This document shows, one piece after another, positions 13,600 to 24,599 of a stretch of 64,000 bases of DNA. The notes beneath the pieces are model-generated. The model ran no database searches and was not told the origin of the DNA. It saw nothing but the letters and a program-made list of their open reading frames with translations. How positions within the stretch are numbered: position 1 is the first letter of the stretch; each line of letters begins with the position of its first letter. The DNA is from Anseranas semipalmata. Its lineage: Eukaryota; Chordata; Aves; Anseriformes; Anseranatidae. Location of the stretch: contig VXAA01004380.1 of assembly GCA_013399115.1 (NCBI GenBank), positions 678,116 to 742,115 of the forward strand, in the 5' to 3' direction. A program made the translations under genes and the position numbers.

Positions 13600-13850
13600 T
13601 CACTTGCAGCAAGGACTAAGGAAGAGGAAAAAGGAAAGCACATTGAGTTTGCACAAGAGGAAAGCATCAGGTCTGAGACAGAGTCAAACAAAGGTAGTGG
13701 ATGATAAATAAGATGGTATGGAAGAAAGCATAAAAGCAAGAATGAAAGAAACAGAAGAGACAAAGGAGCAAATCTAACATGATGCAGAGGGAGGATGAAA
13801 AAGAAAATAGAAGATAAAGGGAAAAAAAAAAAACACAGCAAGATTTTCAA
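13600..13850. repeat. Purine-rich low-complexity stretch
   Basis: About 240 bases are strongly biased to A and G on the + strand (repeated GAAAG, GAGGA, GAAAGA words), ending in an A-run around 13820-13833. It is not a regular microsatellite. A 107-codon minus-strand open frame rich in Phe, Leu and Ser is the reverse reading of it. Confidence 0.6.
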
Positions 13851-15110
13851 AGGAATTGAGATTAACCCATGAGGCCTCATAAAGCCTATGTTTGGTCCTG
13901 CTTATTTCTTCTTTCTCATTGCTTCTCCAGTTCTGTGCTACTGGCTATCACTTCTAACAATAGATGTAGGAATATTGGCTGCCTATAAACGTAATTAGCA
14001 GATTTAATGTTTCTGCCGCTGCAGGGAAGAACAAGAAATCTCTGATCTTTTCTGACTGGCCTTTTAGTGAAGCAGAGGAATGAAATCTATCGGGCCTTCA
14101 AAAGGTGTGCAGCTCCCAATAAAATCCATGCTTGCATTTATTTTAAGAGGGGAGGTCCAACCAAGTACTGTTTTCTCAGACCTTGTGATGGTCACCATTT
14201 TGAGATCATCATGCAATATATATCTCAAAATTACATGAGACTTCACAATGATCCATTAGCATATCCAGCAACACCAAAAGAGAAACTGTTCAGAATATAA
14301 TGAATTGGACAGAGACCCTGGAAAATTGTTCAGTAAAAGTACTTTCAGTAGATGTTTTTTTTCTTTATAATCTTGGACTTGAAAATTATGCTTGTGGTGT
14401 TGACTGGATATTGAACGTGGATTTTCATTTAAAAAAGGGAAACCTCTGGCCTTGGACCTAAGGGCTGTCTTTCCCAGTACAAGCCTTATGCCCTGTGGGA
14501 GGCATCACCCTTGAAAGAGAGCAGAGCACTCCTGCTAAAAGGGGACACTGTTTGTGAAGCCGATGCTTCAAGCAGCTGCTTGGAAATACGCACCCTCAGG
14601 AAAGCTGTTTGGAGAGGAGTGGAGTCTATGTGGGGGAGATCAGGCTGTTTGAGAATTACCAACTGTCTGAGTCCAGCCACTGTCTCAGCGTTGGTGTTGG
14701 TGTCCCAGACTGTCCGCTGCTCTGTGTCCTTCTAGGACCAAGGCATTCCTGTCACATGCTGTGGGCCCCAGTGAAGCCTGTTGAGCGGAGGTTGAGTGAA
14801 AAAATGGCATTCTCTGGCACAACCAGATGCATGTATTTGTGATTTCTTCCATCAGGTCAAACACTGAATAGATACAGCTAAGAAACAAAATTTGTCAACA
14901 CTGCTGAGTGGAGCTGTATGAAGCTACAAATATTGGTATCCATGAGTGCAACCATGTGCAGCTATTCCTTGGAGTTGAGCAGAGGATGTTCAGTCAAACT
15001 GTAAGTCCTATAGACAAGTCTGGCTACTTTAGCCAGATTCACATCATTCCTGCACCTACAACCCATTAAAGTCAACAAGTTCTCCTTTTCAACCTGAAGA
15101 CAGCCAAACC
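13850..15110. other. Unannotated unique sequence
   Basis: No gene, RNA or repeat family was recognised. Short open frames on both strands overlap one another, and none is supported. Confidence 0.5.
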
Positions 15111-15640
15111 TGCCTCACATTGTGCTCTATGATCAGTACCGGGGTGAAGAACTCAGATAGCAGTTACAAGGCCTTCAATGTCATCCCCAAAAATCAGCCT
15201 GCAGTCAGTGGCTGGTGCAGGGAAGCTGCATTGTGCATGACACCACCCTGCTGCGTCCCAGCGCGGTGCTTGGGACCCATCCCAGGCAGGGGCTGCACCG
15301 GTCCTGGGCTGCAGAGGCTGAGCGCAGGGCTCTGTGCGCTGGTGGCACCTGCCCCCTCCCACCAAGCATCGCAGTCCCCTTCAAAACGCAGTGGCACCTT
15401 GAGACTTTCCCATGAGTCCATGACATGTTCCAAACCAGAAGGGTGGTGGGGACGGCCCCAGCACTGGAGCAGCAGCAGTCATGGAGGAGACCAGCCCCTT
15501 GCTCCACCCCGGCCCCTCCACACCACGCCGCAGGCAGGGAAGCACGGGGAAGGGGGGGGGGACGAGAGCCACCGCACGCCCTTGGTGTTCTCTGCACCAA
15601 AACGCATCTGGTTCCTCATTTCTGAACAACGAAATTGTAA
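15110..15640. other. GC-rich block with stop-poor frames
   Basis: GC content jumps to roughly 60% for about 450 bases, with about 19 CpG and a run of nine or more G near 15550. Because stop codons are AT-rich, frames are open on both strands, including the longest of the window (15120-15680 +, 186 codons). None has a recognisable domain, signal peptide or codon pattern. The CpG observed/expected ratio, estimated by eye at about 0.45, falls short of a classical CpG island. It directly adjoins the CNE-like block at 15640. Confidence 0.5.
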
Positions 15641-16060
15641 ATGTCAGCGTCTTATCTTTACTCAGCAAACAGTTTACTAAACGCAGCTCGTAATATTTAT
15701 GGAGGGCGCTAATCGTGTTCCCAGCCACGGCGATGGGAGCGGTGGTGTAATATAAGGGAGAACAAAATAGGGCAGAATAGTTCTGAACTACATTAATTTA
15801 TACCAGTCAGAGTATTGCATCCAGCAGCCTTAGATTAACGTGGCGTAAATTATTGTGCGCTACTCCTTTCACATATGCACAGATTTTCCAATCAATTATT
15901 TATTTTTAACTGCTCCCCACTGTTCTGAATGCAGTTATTGACAAGTAACAAGGTATGGATTGTTATTGCTTTTCTTGTCATAAATCCCTGCAGACATTTA
16001 CTTAGTGGGAATTAAATCACAATCATGTGTCATTTATTTTGCATAAAATGAGACATAAGT
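15640..16060. promoter_or_regulatory. Candidate conserved non-coding element
   Basis: Retained CpGs combine with ATTA/TAAT and AT-rich binding-site words: cgcagctcgtaatatttatg, gggcgctaatcgtg, gattaacgtggcgtaaatta, caatcaattatttat and gttattgacaag. Roughly ten CpGs lie in the first 200 bases of otherwise AT-balanced DNA. No repeat or coding frame accounts for this. It resembles developmental enhancers; the evidence is compositional only. Confidence 0.42.
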
Positions 16061-16880
16061 AGTCTTAATCATATAGCTGTAGAAAGAACAACCACACCAT
16101 TGTTTTCTATATTTGAACAATAATTCTATATTTAAACTTAAATATTATAATTAGTAGCTTTGTTTGCCTTGCTTAGAAGTAAGATAGGTAAGATTGACAC
16201 CTCACTTTTGACACCAGACATTAGATTTAATAAGCATAATTTTCATTTAGTTAAGTCTAGACTGATTTTTTATCAATGTATTTATTGTAGAAAGCAAATG
16301 TACATAAAGAAAGTTGGCATATTTATGAAGAAAGCTGAAATGACTTTTATGTGCTGCTTTGTCCAACTGATAAAATACCTACTGGCATGAAAATACCTAT
16401 AACAAGAGCTGAAATCACACCAAACTGTAATTGACATGTGATTTTAAAAAATGCTCAAAGTAATAATATACTATCTCCTAAGTAAAGATTCTTCTGTTCA
16501 CACTTTATCCATTTCCAAGAATCTTTTTGTCATGTAAATTTGCATTGATTAGTTTTTAATTTGAGTTTCTAAAAATGTGCTCTGAATACTTAATTCCAGC
16601 AAAAGTACTTTTTTTTTTTCCTAGTATTAATAACAATAATTGCAGCCCACAAATGTGGAGCCTGGATGGATATTTTTCACTATCCATAAATGTCAGCTGC
16701 TTCAATGATCTTTAGTATCACTGAAAGCCTAATATTAGTTACCTTTGTTGGTAAACTTAAATTGTTTGATCAAGCATTGCTATTCAAAAGGAGCAAAGGT
16801 ACTGAAGTCCCAACCCTGCTCTGCTTATGCAAGCAAAATTGCTGACTGCTAACCAGACCAAAAATTGCAGCCCAGAGCAT
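16060..16880. other. AT-rich unique sequence
   Basis: No gene or repeat was recognised. A POU octamer in reverse orientation (ATTTGCAT) lies at 16538-16545. A short T-run lies near 16611. Confidence 0.5.
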
Positions 16881-17200
16881 AGCAGGATTTGACACCCGAG
16901 CAAATGAGAATTTTGTCGCAAGCACAATCTGCGAGCGGGAATTCACCGCGGCCCTGATTGAAAGTCCTCTGCTGGCCCGGGGACCTGCCCTGGCCAAGGC
17001 AGGTTTTGCGGCAGGCCCTGGGGAATGGCATTCCCTAGGAGCTCCTCAGACTTGGCCGGGAGCAGCTCCTTCCCCAGCAGAACGGGCACCGGGAGCAGGA
17101 GGCTTCGCTGTGCGTGCACTGCGGGGAGGGATGCAAGTGGAGGGGGCGGCGGGGGAAGGGCAGGTGCTGGGCTGCAAATAGCTTCACAAATGCAAAATTA
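16880..17200. other. GC-rich, CpG-enriched block
   Basis: About 300 bases at roughly 60% GC carry around 15 CpGs (for example gcgagcggg, caccgcggcc, gggggcggcggggg). The CpG observed/expected ratio, estimated by eye, approaches 0.6. It is too short and isolated to call a promoter, and no TATA box, initiator or first-exon open frame was identified. Minus-strand open frames here reflect base composition. Confidence 0.45.
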
Positions 17201-17880
17201 ACTATAAAGCTGATGACAGAAAGTGTTCCGTAAAAAAGAGAAGCAAGGGACAAAAAAAATCCCGTAAGATTTAAGACTCAGCAACATGGAAGAAAAAAGA
17301 AGCAAAATGAATTAATATTTTAGCCAAATATAGATATATAGGCATTTGTGCAAAGTTTGGATTTTTCTCCAACAATGACTTAAAAATACATATTTTTTTT
17401 TAATTTCTGTTTAAGATGTTAAAGGATGCTTCACAAGGATTATTAGTTTGGGATGGATTTTTTTTAAATCAAGGTAGACAATTAATTTCCTCTTTCTGGA
17501 CATGCAAACCTTATGTCTTTTCATAAAATTACATTCATAGCCATATTTTTCATTGTTCATGCATTACTTTTGAAGCAAGCTTTATATTTCCTTCCTCCTT
17601 TAAAGCAAAAACATATCAAATATTACAATATAGGCATAAAAACAATTGAAATAATCGAAAGGTTAAACTTTATTTTTCTTTGCTGATTGCATTATTTGAA
17701 AAATAATATTTTCAAAAAAAAAATTATTCATCTGACTGATGAAAGAAAGTACCTGATACATATTTTTATTCAAATATTACTCCCGTGGAATATTGGCAAC
17801 ATTTTATGTTTCAGCCTAAGCTACAAATTCCTTCAGAACAAATCAAATGTCTTTAAAGAATATTTCTGTTTGAAAAGGAA
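17200..17880. other. AT-rich unique sequence
   Basis: No gene or repeat family was recognised. A-runs and T-runs occur but no regular microsatellite. Confidence 0.5.
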
Positions 17881-18260
17881 TTAAGCTTTCCTGAAAGAAT
17901 TTTAAAGGTTGTGATATTCGCAGTCTGATAAAGCAGCACCTTTAATGAAATTCTAATTAGCAATTTCATGCACTTTGCTATTAGTCATATCAGATTAGTG
18001 CACATTTTCACAGCCTTCCTTTAATTAAGTGCACTTATTCCAAGTTTCAAACACTTTCCTTATAAGATGAAAACTGTGCTGAAATGTTATTTAGTAAACA
18101 GCAGACGTGTGAAATTAAAGGTGTGTATCTGTGTGCTGATGGACATTTTTAAACTGTCCACAGATTTATACATTTATAGTGCTTGCCAGCTGTTTATGGG
18201 ATTTGTTTTATTCTATTTGTTTGGATGCGCATGCCCTTAAAAACGGCACAGAGATGATGT
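17880..18260. promoter_or_regulatory. Candidate conserved non-coding element
   Basis: The block holds gaaattctaattagcaattt, gctattagtcatatcagatt, and cctttaattaagtgcactta. The last contains the perfect 10-bp palindrome aagtgcactt (18027-18036), which reads as two head-to-head NK2-type AAGTG sites. No open frame or repeat is present. Site density and lack of decay signs make this one of the better enhancer candidates; conservation is unproven. Confidence 0.42.
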
Positions 18261-19100
18261 CCAGTTTTTCTTCTGGATCAGAAGATAGCCAAAGTTTTTA
18301 GTGGTTGGCTCATGCACAAATTTCAGATTCAGGCAATGAAATCAAAATTTGTATTAAAAAAAAATTCAGACAGCACAGGCTGAAGCACCCAGGTTATTTT
18401 CTGTCACATCACACTGCGCAATCGCAGCAGGGCCCTGGGTGTAGATGATGCATTGGGGACCCGATATTTTACCCACCCAAACCATCAGCAAAATGCCCGT
18501 ATACCTTAGTGGGGGGAGGTGAGGCCTTATCTCTTGTGTAAGGATATTGCATTGCAAAGGCAAATACTTCTAAAATACTGCACATAACACTCGTCTCTGT
18601 GCAAGCTGATTAACTTATGGTCAGCATTGTAAAAGGTGAGAGATTACAAACAGTGCATTAATTCGCAGCGCACCTTGTTTTGCATGATAGGAGCAACACA
18701 GGGAGTGATTTAACACACAAAATGATAAGCAAGCCTATTATGTACATGCAGATAAAGAATATAACGCATTTCTTGCTCTTCCCACAGCGTGCAGCAATAA
18801 AAATCCCAATGCAACAATTTTTCACATTTCCCATATTTTCTGAGAGATCTGTGAACATTTTCTAGCTCTCCAGAACAGAACGTTTGGGTTCGTTTTGCTT
18901 TCAGGCACTCCTTACCAGGTAGGGCTTCTTGGGACTGCTGAGTTCCAGGATTTGCATTTTATTGCATTAGCTAATTGCACGTGTTTTTAAACACATGTTC
19001 TCTTGCTGATGTCATTCATTTAGACTGTAGCATTTCTGACATTTTTAGGTAGTCCCCCAGGCCTCGTAGCCCTCTTAGCAGAGTCCTTTCAGTGAGGGGT
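18260..19100. other. Unannotated unique sequence
   Basis: No gene was recognised. A reverse POU octamer lies at 18950-18957, followed within 15 bases by gcattagctaattgcac, so the end of this stretch may belong to the next CNE-like block. Confidence 0.45.
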
Positions 19101-19740
19101 GTTTGCTTTATGATTACTGACTGACATCTCAATAACGTGGAACATATTGAGTAGTGCATGTCTATCGAGCAGCTTTTTTAAATGCATGGTCCACTTTGTC
19201 AAGTCATGTGCGAGCCATAATTTAGGCTAATAATTACCAGACATGAATGCTATGAAACATTGATGTCTACACTTTTTCCCCCTCTAAGTACTGAATTTTA
19301 ATACATTCAGAAAAGGTTTTCCAAAGGCCAAGATAAGCCCCCCAAAAAGCTCATATGGAAGCACTTTAAAAGTGATAAATGATTTGGAATCTACACTGTC
19401 TACTGATGTACGTCTCAGGAAAGAAAATTAGAGCTAACAGGTGTTAGATAGGGAATGGTGAAGCATTTTAATAGAATTGTCAAAATGTTGTTCCCAGATG
19501 CTGACATTAATGCATGCAACAAGGAATGTAATGCTGCACTGCCATTAAATGATTATTTGTTTAAATTTCAAGTCGATGGCAGGAAATCCTAACTTTGTCC
19601 ACTACTCCTCTGTACAGGCCATCCCTCCTGTGCTTTCCTCTATGATTTGCATCAAAGTGTAATGGTTATATGGCTCACATCTGCATGCTTTAAATAATCC
19701 ATGCCTGTCAAATTTCATTTTTTCCTCTCAGATCAGAACC
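19100..19740. promoter_or_regulatory. Candidate conserved non-coding element cluster
   Basis: About 640 bases without repeats hold clustered cores: ggctaataattaccag (around 19226), gacattaatgcatgc (around 19503), ccattaaatgattattt (around 19543), a reverse POU octamer at 19645-19652 and an E-box-like cacatctgcatgc near 19677. CpGs are retained at tctatcgagc, gtgcgagcc, tgtacgtctc and aagtcgatgg. Short open frames only. Function and conservation are inferred. Confidence 0.4.
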
Positions 19741-19773
19741 ATCATAACCCTTCTCCGCCAGCCTTGAAGTCAG

Positions 19774-19791
19774 TACAAATATATTTGTACA
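19774..19791. repeat. Perfect 18-bp palindrome
   Basis: The string gtacaaatatatttgtac equals its own reverse complement. It could be extruded as a small cruciform or bind a homodimeric factor, or may simply be chance in AT-rich DNA. Confidence 0.85.
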
Positions 19792-19799
19792 TTTGGGAG

Positions 19800-21290
19800 A
19801 AAATAATTTAAATACTACAAGTTATGGGATAATTAATCTTTGAAGTATTTTCTTACTTCAAATATATTTACTAAGTAATCTGCATTAACTTGTGATTATT
19901 GCGTATTTGTAAGGTATTTTCCATGTAATCACAAAGTAGTTACATGGTCATACAAATCTTGTAAATTATAATGATACTGGGGGGAAGGGGCATGAGGGGG
20001 GAGCTCTGCTGTCTGCATTAAAAAGCTTTTCCAGAAATCTTTGGAATTCTCTTCAGTGAGGTAGCCTGAGAAGGCAGAAAAAGCACGTCCTTTAGAGATT
20101 ACTAGAATTTCTGCCAACCAAAGGGATCCAATATCCATGTACAGTTCAGCTGGATGAAGGGGGAGAAGGGAGTGGAGATAGCGACATTATTTTTCTTATC
20201 CCTTGTTTTAACAGTAAATTATTAATTTAAAAGTTGCTGTTATTTTTCAGAGGAATTGCTGCAGTTTCCAGACTGCTGAAAGCTCAGCAGCCATTCGTGC
20301 TTCAAAGACAAAAGAGAGATTTCTCTTTTTAATCTTTGCGGAAGCCTAAATAGGATGTAGCCTGTAGTCAGCCCATCTCTGGCTGTAATCTTGCCAGAGC
20401 TGCGCACACATGCATAGGCGTGCTCACAAACACAAGTGCGCACGGAGCCTTGCAATCCCAGCGTTAATAAAGCTATTGCTCCAGCACGGTGGAAAGCAAG
20501 TGAGCAAGCTGGGTGATTATTGCCTTTTTTAAATACTTGGGAGACAATAAACAGACATTAGGAGAAATGAACTGATTAGAAGTGAGCATGAGAGTGAGTC
20601 AGATGAGAAAGGTGGAATGGAAGAGCCTCGGCTATGCAGCCATCAGGGGAAACCTCCCGTGGTATAAGAGCAGGGCTGGTGAGTCCGTGACCAGCGCTCT
20701 TATCTCTCTGCAGAACCCGTGGTTAAAAGCCAATGCCTTTTTGGAAGCTTTTCCTTACAGATGAGATATAAAACCAATGCCTGCCTAACCACTTATGTAC
20801 ATTAATGATCCCACAGTGCTCTACAAAAGAGGAAAAATATTAACTCAGGCATCATAATAATATTCTGCTTACTTATAAGCCCTGTACAATTTAAATTCAA
20901 TCTGGTGTTATGTTATTTTGACTTCCTGACCCAAATTGGCTTGCGTGCAGCTCTGAGCTGTTAAGCAGATGATTGTTCCATCCCAGCAGCAGATCCATCT
21001 CTCTGGTGCCTTGAAAGGGATTTCTTAGCCTGCATTTCAGCGAGCGTCTTCTGGAAAAATGTGCCGTATGTGAAACCATTGGCTGAACACAACACAGCAT
21101 CCACAGGGCCATTTTTACTGTACACACACATCCTTCATTTCCTATGAATACACCATTGCCAGAGACTGCAGATGGAGAAAGGCTCTCAAATCCCTCTGTT
21201 GGTAAAAAGGCGAAAATGCTCCAGAAAGATTTTCCTCTCCTTTTCCATCTACCCACAGCTCCTTCAGACAGTGCCCACCCCACGCAGCAA
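19800..21290. other. Unannotated unique sequence
   Basis: No gene was recognised. Around 20460-20560 a short stretch (gcgttaataaagctattgc, ctgggtgattattgcc) again has CNE-like texture. The remainder is featureless to me. Confidence 0.45.
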
Positions 21291-21299
21291 AGTGCAATG

Positions 21300-21720
21300 C
21301 TGTGAATGTCAGAGCCAGGCTCTCACTTTACAGCTGAACGCTTGGGAACAGAAGGGAGAGAAGCTCTCCTGGTTCCCGTCCTGCCCGGGTTTTCCTGGGA
21401 GAGCCCCGCTGCCCGGGGACCTGCACCCCCTGAAGCTGCTTGCACCCTGCATGCTCTGTGAATTAGCAGAGCCAAAGCAGATGCTGCATATGGTTGGTGA
21501 AACAAAACAGACGGCTCCCTGGCGGCTGCAAAAACACTGCCCCGGCTCGCTGGAGAGGGGCCGAGTGGTCAGGGGAGGTGGCGTGGTGGGGCACTCCTGC
21601 TCTGGGCAGCTGGAAAAAAGCTCCTGGAAGATGGAGTTGCTGGGAGAGCGGACCGGCTGATTGAATTCCTGCACATATTGCACTCGCAGTGCCCCCTGAG
21701 CCTGCCATTGCCCTCCCTTG
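21300..21720. other. GC-rich block
   Basis: GC content is raised to about 57-60% over about 400 bases. Overlapping frames are open on both strands (21172-21660 + and 21309-21683 - among them), which is the mark of composition rather than coding. CpG retention is moderate. No domain or splice structure was recognised. Confidence 0.45.
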
Positions 21721-22209
21721 CTTTCAGATAATACTGGGTGCTCGCAAATACAGACATTCTGCCTGGGAAGGCCACATGAAGATGGGGCCGCCAGATTTCA
21801 GGGCACAGGCTGGAGCCAGTGTAGTTACTAGTCAGGTAAAACTCATGCCTCACTTAACCCAGCCCACTTCACTGTCACTGAGCACCTGGCAGAGGGCTGC
21901 TCATACAACTGCATGCAAACACACCACACCGCAGCTCCACACTTGCACGTGTGATGTACTGGTGCTGTCCAGAGAGCCGAACACAACCAAAGATGTCCAT
22001 GAGCCACTCTGGTATGTGCTAGGGTGTGAAAGAGATGCCTGTTTGTCATGTCCTCATCAGAAATTTCAATAGACTCACTTCACTGGGGAGTTCTGCTAAA
22101 ATGAATAGCATGAAGCATCTTGTCATCGTTCCTTCAGAAAGTAGCATGGTCCTCCCCAGTCTGTTGTCCCGAGCAGAAGTAGGAGTTTGCTTGCTGTCAC
22201 ATGATTGTG

Positions 22210-22400
22210 TGCAATGAAATGAGCTCCAATCGCCATTTACGAGTTTTTACAATCAACCATATGGTGAAAGATTGCTTGATAGCTGTGCCTGCAAATTTCT
22301 GTTTCTTACTGTCCTAGCAAGCAGCTATAAGATGTTTTTCGTTGCACGTATTTTGCAGTAAAATGCTAGATTCGTACATTTATTTCAGTACCATTAATGC
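22210..22400. promoter_or_regulatory. Candidate conserved non-coding element
   Basis: The block has retained CpGs (caatcgccatttacgag, ttttcgttgcacg, agattcgtac) and AT-rich site words (tcaaccatatgg, ccattaatgcagg). It lies between unique sequence and a poly-T run. Texture-based call only. Confidence 0.3.
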
Positions 22401-22425
22401 AGGCAGCTCCTATCACTTTAGAACC

Positions 22426-22447
22426 TTTTTTTTTTTTTTTTTTTTTT
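22426..22447. repeat. Poly-T run (22 bases)
   Basis: An uninterrupted T homopolymer. It lies about 20 bases upstream of the CR1-like fragment but on the wrong side to be that fragment's 3' tail. Confidence 0.9.
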
Positions 22448-22464
22448 GTCTAAGATACATTAAT

Positions 22465-22700
22465 TCAAGATGGAATGGGTCAGAGAAGGGTTGCTAAGAT
22501 GCTTCCCTGATGTGGAGCATGTATTATGATAGAAGATGACAATTTTCTTCCTTGCCCAGCTTTGGAAAATATGAGGTTGAAGGTATTGTTGTCTATACCA
22601 CTACAGGATGAACTAGACAACAATGTTTAAAGAAAAAGAAATTAGTATAAAACTAGTCATGAATAAGTGGAGGCTTGGAGTATGAAGGCACCTAGCCCCA
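22465..22700 (+). repeat. Eroded CR1/L3-type LINE 3' fragment
   Basis: The stretch atggaatgggtcagagaagg followed by a region with ctaagatg, tggagcatgta and ttatga aligns, with many mismatches, to the part of avian CR1 near the end of the reverse-transcriptase frame that reads 'gtccagagaagggcaac', 'tggagcac' and 'cttatgagga'. Further on, gctttggaaaatatgaggtt and attgttgtctataccactac parallel CR1 'cctggagaaaaggaggctga' and 'attgctctctacaactacct'. Orientation is sense on the + strand. Similarity fades after about 22600. No intact frame and no octamer tail remain. The alignment was made by eye. Confidence 0.6.
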
Positions 22701-22749
22701 AAAGGAGCAAGGGTCTGTAGCAGTCTTCCAATTATTGGTTGCATAGAAA

Positions 22750-23460
22750 TGCAATCACTTTCAGCACTGAGCTTTAATGCACTGGGAAGCAATGAGACAC
22801 TTGATCCCTGGTACACAGGATGTGTTTTCCTGTAGGGAGTGATTTACAAAGAGCAGATATAAGCACGCAGCAGAAAAATTGGTTTGATGAGTACCCTAAG
22901 GTCCAATGTGACAAGAAATAGAGAGAGAACTCAGTTCCTGTGCTCTCACCTGAGCTACTGTAGAGCACATATAGTGATTTATTTCATTATTCTTACTTCA
23001 CAACAGAATCCCCCTCTCAGCCCTCTTTGGTAACTTACCAGAGAGGTAACAGTGAGAAATTGTCGTGTCTCTGAAAGAACCATCTCGCTGGGACCAGGCA
23101 GGATAATCATGCCAGAGAGCCACAACATTATCCTTCCAAAGAAATAGAGGGAGTCTTGTTTTCACTGCTTTTTCCGAACCAATTCAGAACATTGGAAAAT
23201 TTCCACAAAGGTAAAGAGAGAGGAAGGAACATGTAGACAGGGAGTAGGAGATTCAAACATTTTGACCAGTTCATCACATCTGTTAGAATTTTGACCTTTT
23301 TTTTTTTAATTGAATGCCCAACACAGAATGGTTGAAATGAAATGTCTTCTAGAAAATAAAATACCTCTGAGCATGAAAGACTTTCTAGGAATGCTCCAAT
23401 GTGATATTTCATGATGGCTGTGTAAATCACTTCTGTGAAGCTTTTCCATTTGAAGGAAAC
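22750..23460. other. Unannotated unique sequence
   Basis: No gene or repeat family was recognised. Confidence 0.5.
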
Positions 23461-23760
23461 AGCTTACTGGGACAGGAAAAGTCGCCTCGGCCCCTCTCCC
23501 CTGCAGCGTGCTGCAGCAGGGGGTGTTTTGGTGCAGGGTGGTCCTTGGCCCTGGTCACTGACGCTGGCCAGACCCTGCCCGCACCCCGTACCTCCCAGAC
23601 CAAGCTCAGATTCAGAGGACGGTTTGCCACTGATAACAGCCCTGGTAGGGAAGTTCTGGTAAACCAGCGCCCACCCCTATAGCTGTTGATGGGGTCATCT
23701 GGGAACATTTCCGAGGGCCTGTCCTTCCCTGCGAGTGGCTGAGGTAGTGGGGGTTATTCT
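23460..23760. other. GC-rich block
   Basis: A short GC-rich stretch with several CpGs and overlapping open frames on both strands (for example 23401-23682 + and 23427-23708 -). It has no domain and no promoter motifs. The let-7-like word at 23740 was examined and rejected. Confidence 0.4.
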
Positions 23761-24169
23761 AAATACTCGCTTTGGGATGAGAGAAAGAGAAGGTAATTAA
23801 GTGTGGCAAGACATCCTTCTACAGACAGGCAGATCATCAGGGAAAACAGGTGACCTCAGAGGCCATGAGAATATATCAGAAGTGTCTCCGCTCATGTAGG
23901 AGAAGACACGGACCTGGGCCAGACCTTCAGCTGCTGCAGAGGGGGCTCTGGTAATTCACATCAGCCGAGGAGCCCCTTCACCCCCCTCATGTAGCAACAG
24001 TGCTGCTCCCTGCGTGGAGCTGAATAATCTTTCTCCCAGCAACTCTCGTTTCCGCCAATATTGAAGCATGCCCTGACCCCAGGATCACTCCTGCACTAGC
24101 AGAGAAAACTCCCTCGGCTCAGCCAAGGAACGTGCACATGAGCTCTGCATAAGAGAAGTATTTCACCCA

Positions 24170-24450
24170 GACAATATTTCTTGCTTAAAGTCGTCATTCT
24201 CCCCACAGCATTGCCACTTACCCAGTACGTGAATGCTTTTCATTAAACGCAAATAACATATTTTCTATCGACTCAAGCCTACGCTCTTTGTACCATTCAT
24301 CATTAGGCATACCTAATATATTTTGCAAACCCCCAGTTCTCCAGCTTTCTGCCTTTTGAGGCATTTCTGAAATCAAATAAAAATATTACACCCCTGTTTA
24401 CTTTTAGACATGTATTTTTTTCAAAGCAAATGCATTCTGTGTTTTAAGTA
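24170..24450. promoter_or_regulatory. Candidate conserved non-coding element
   Basis: The block carries CpG-retaining words in AT-rich DNA (aaagtcgtcattctcc, cagtacgtgaatgc, attaaacgcaaataac, ctatcgactc, cctacgctctt) and catcattaggcatacctaat. No frame or repeat is present. Compositional evidence only. Confidence 0.33.
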
Positions 24451-24599
24451 AGATACCACCATGTATTTATGGGAGTTTAATAAGTTCTTCCATTAATAAC
24501 ATAGACAAACTAATTTACCAGAATGTGTCTGTTTTAAACTTTGGGAACAAAGAGTGGGAGTATGAAAATCAATCTTTCCTTTGTACTTGAGCCACTGAC

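Noticed and set aside
13557..13880. Minus-strand 107-codon Phe/Leu-rich frame resembling membrane segments
   Set aside because: It is the reverse reading of purine-rich low-complexity DNA.
15120..15680. 186-codon forward open frame, longest in the window
   Set aside because: It lies in a GC-rich block where frames are open on both strands; there is no domain, signal peptide or codon bias, and no splice or promoter context.
23740..23760. let-7-like word tgaggtagtggg
   Set aside because: Only about nine bases match the let-7 5' end, and no complementary arm follows within hairpin distance.
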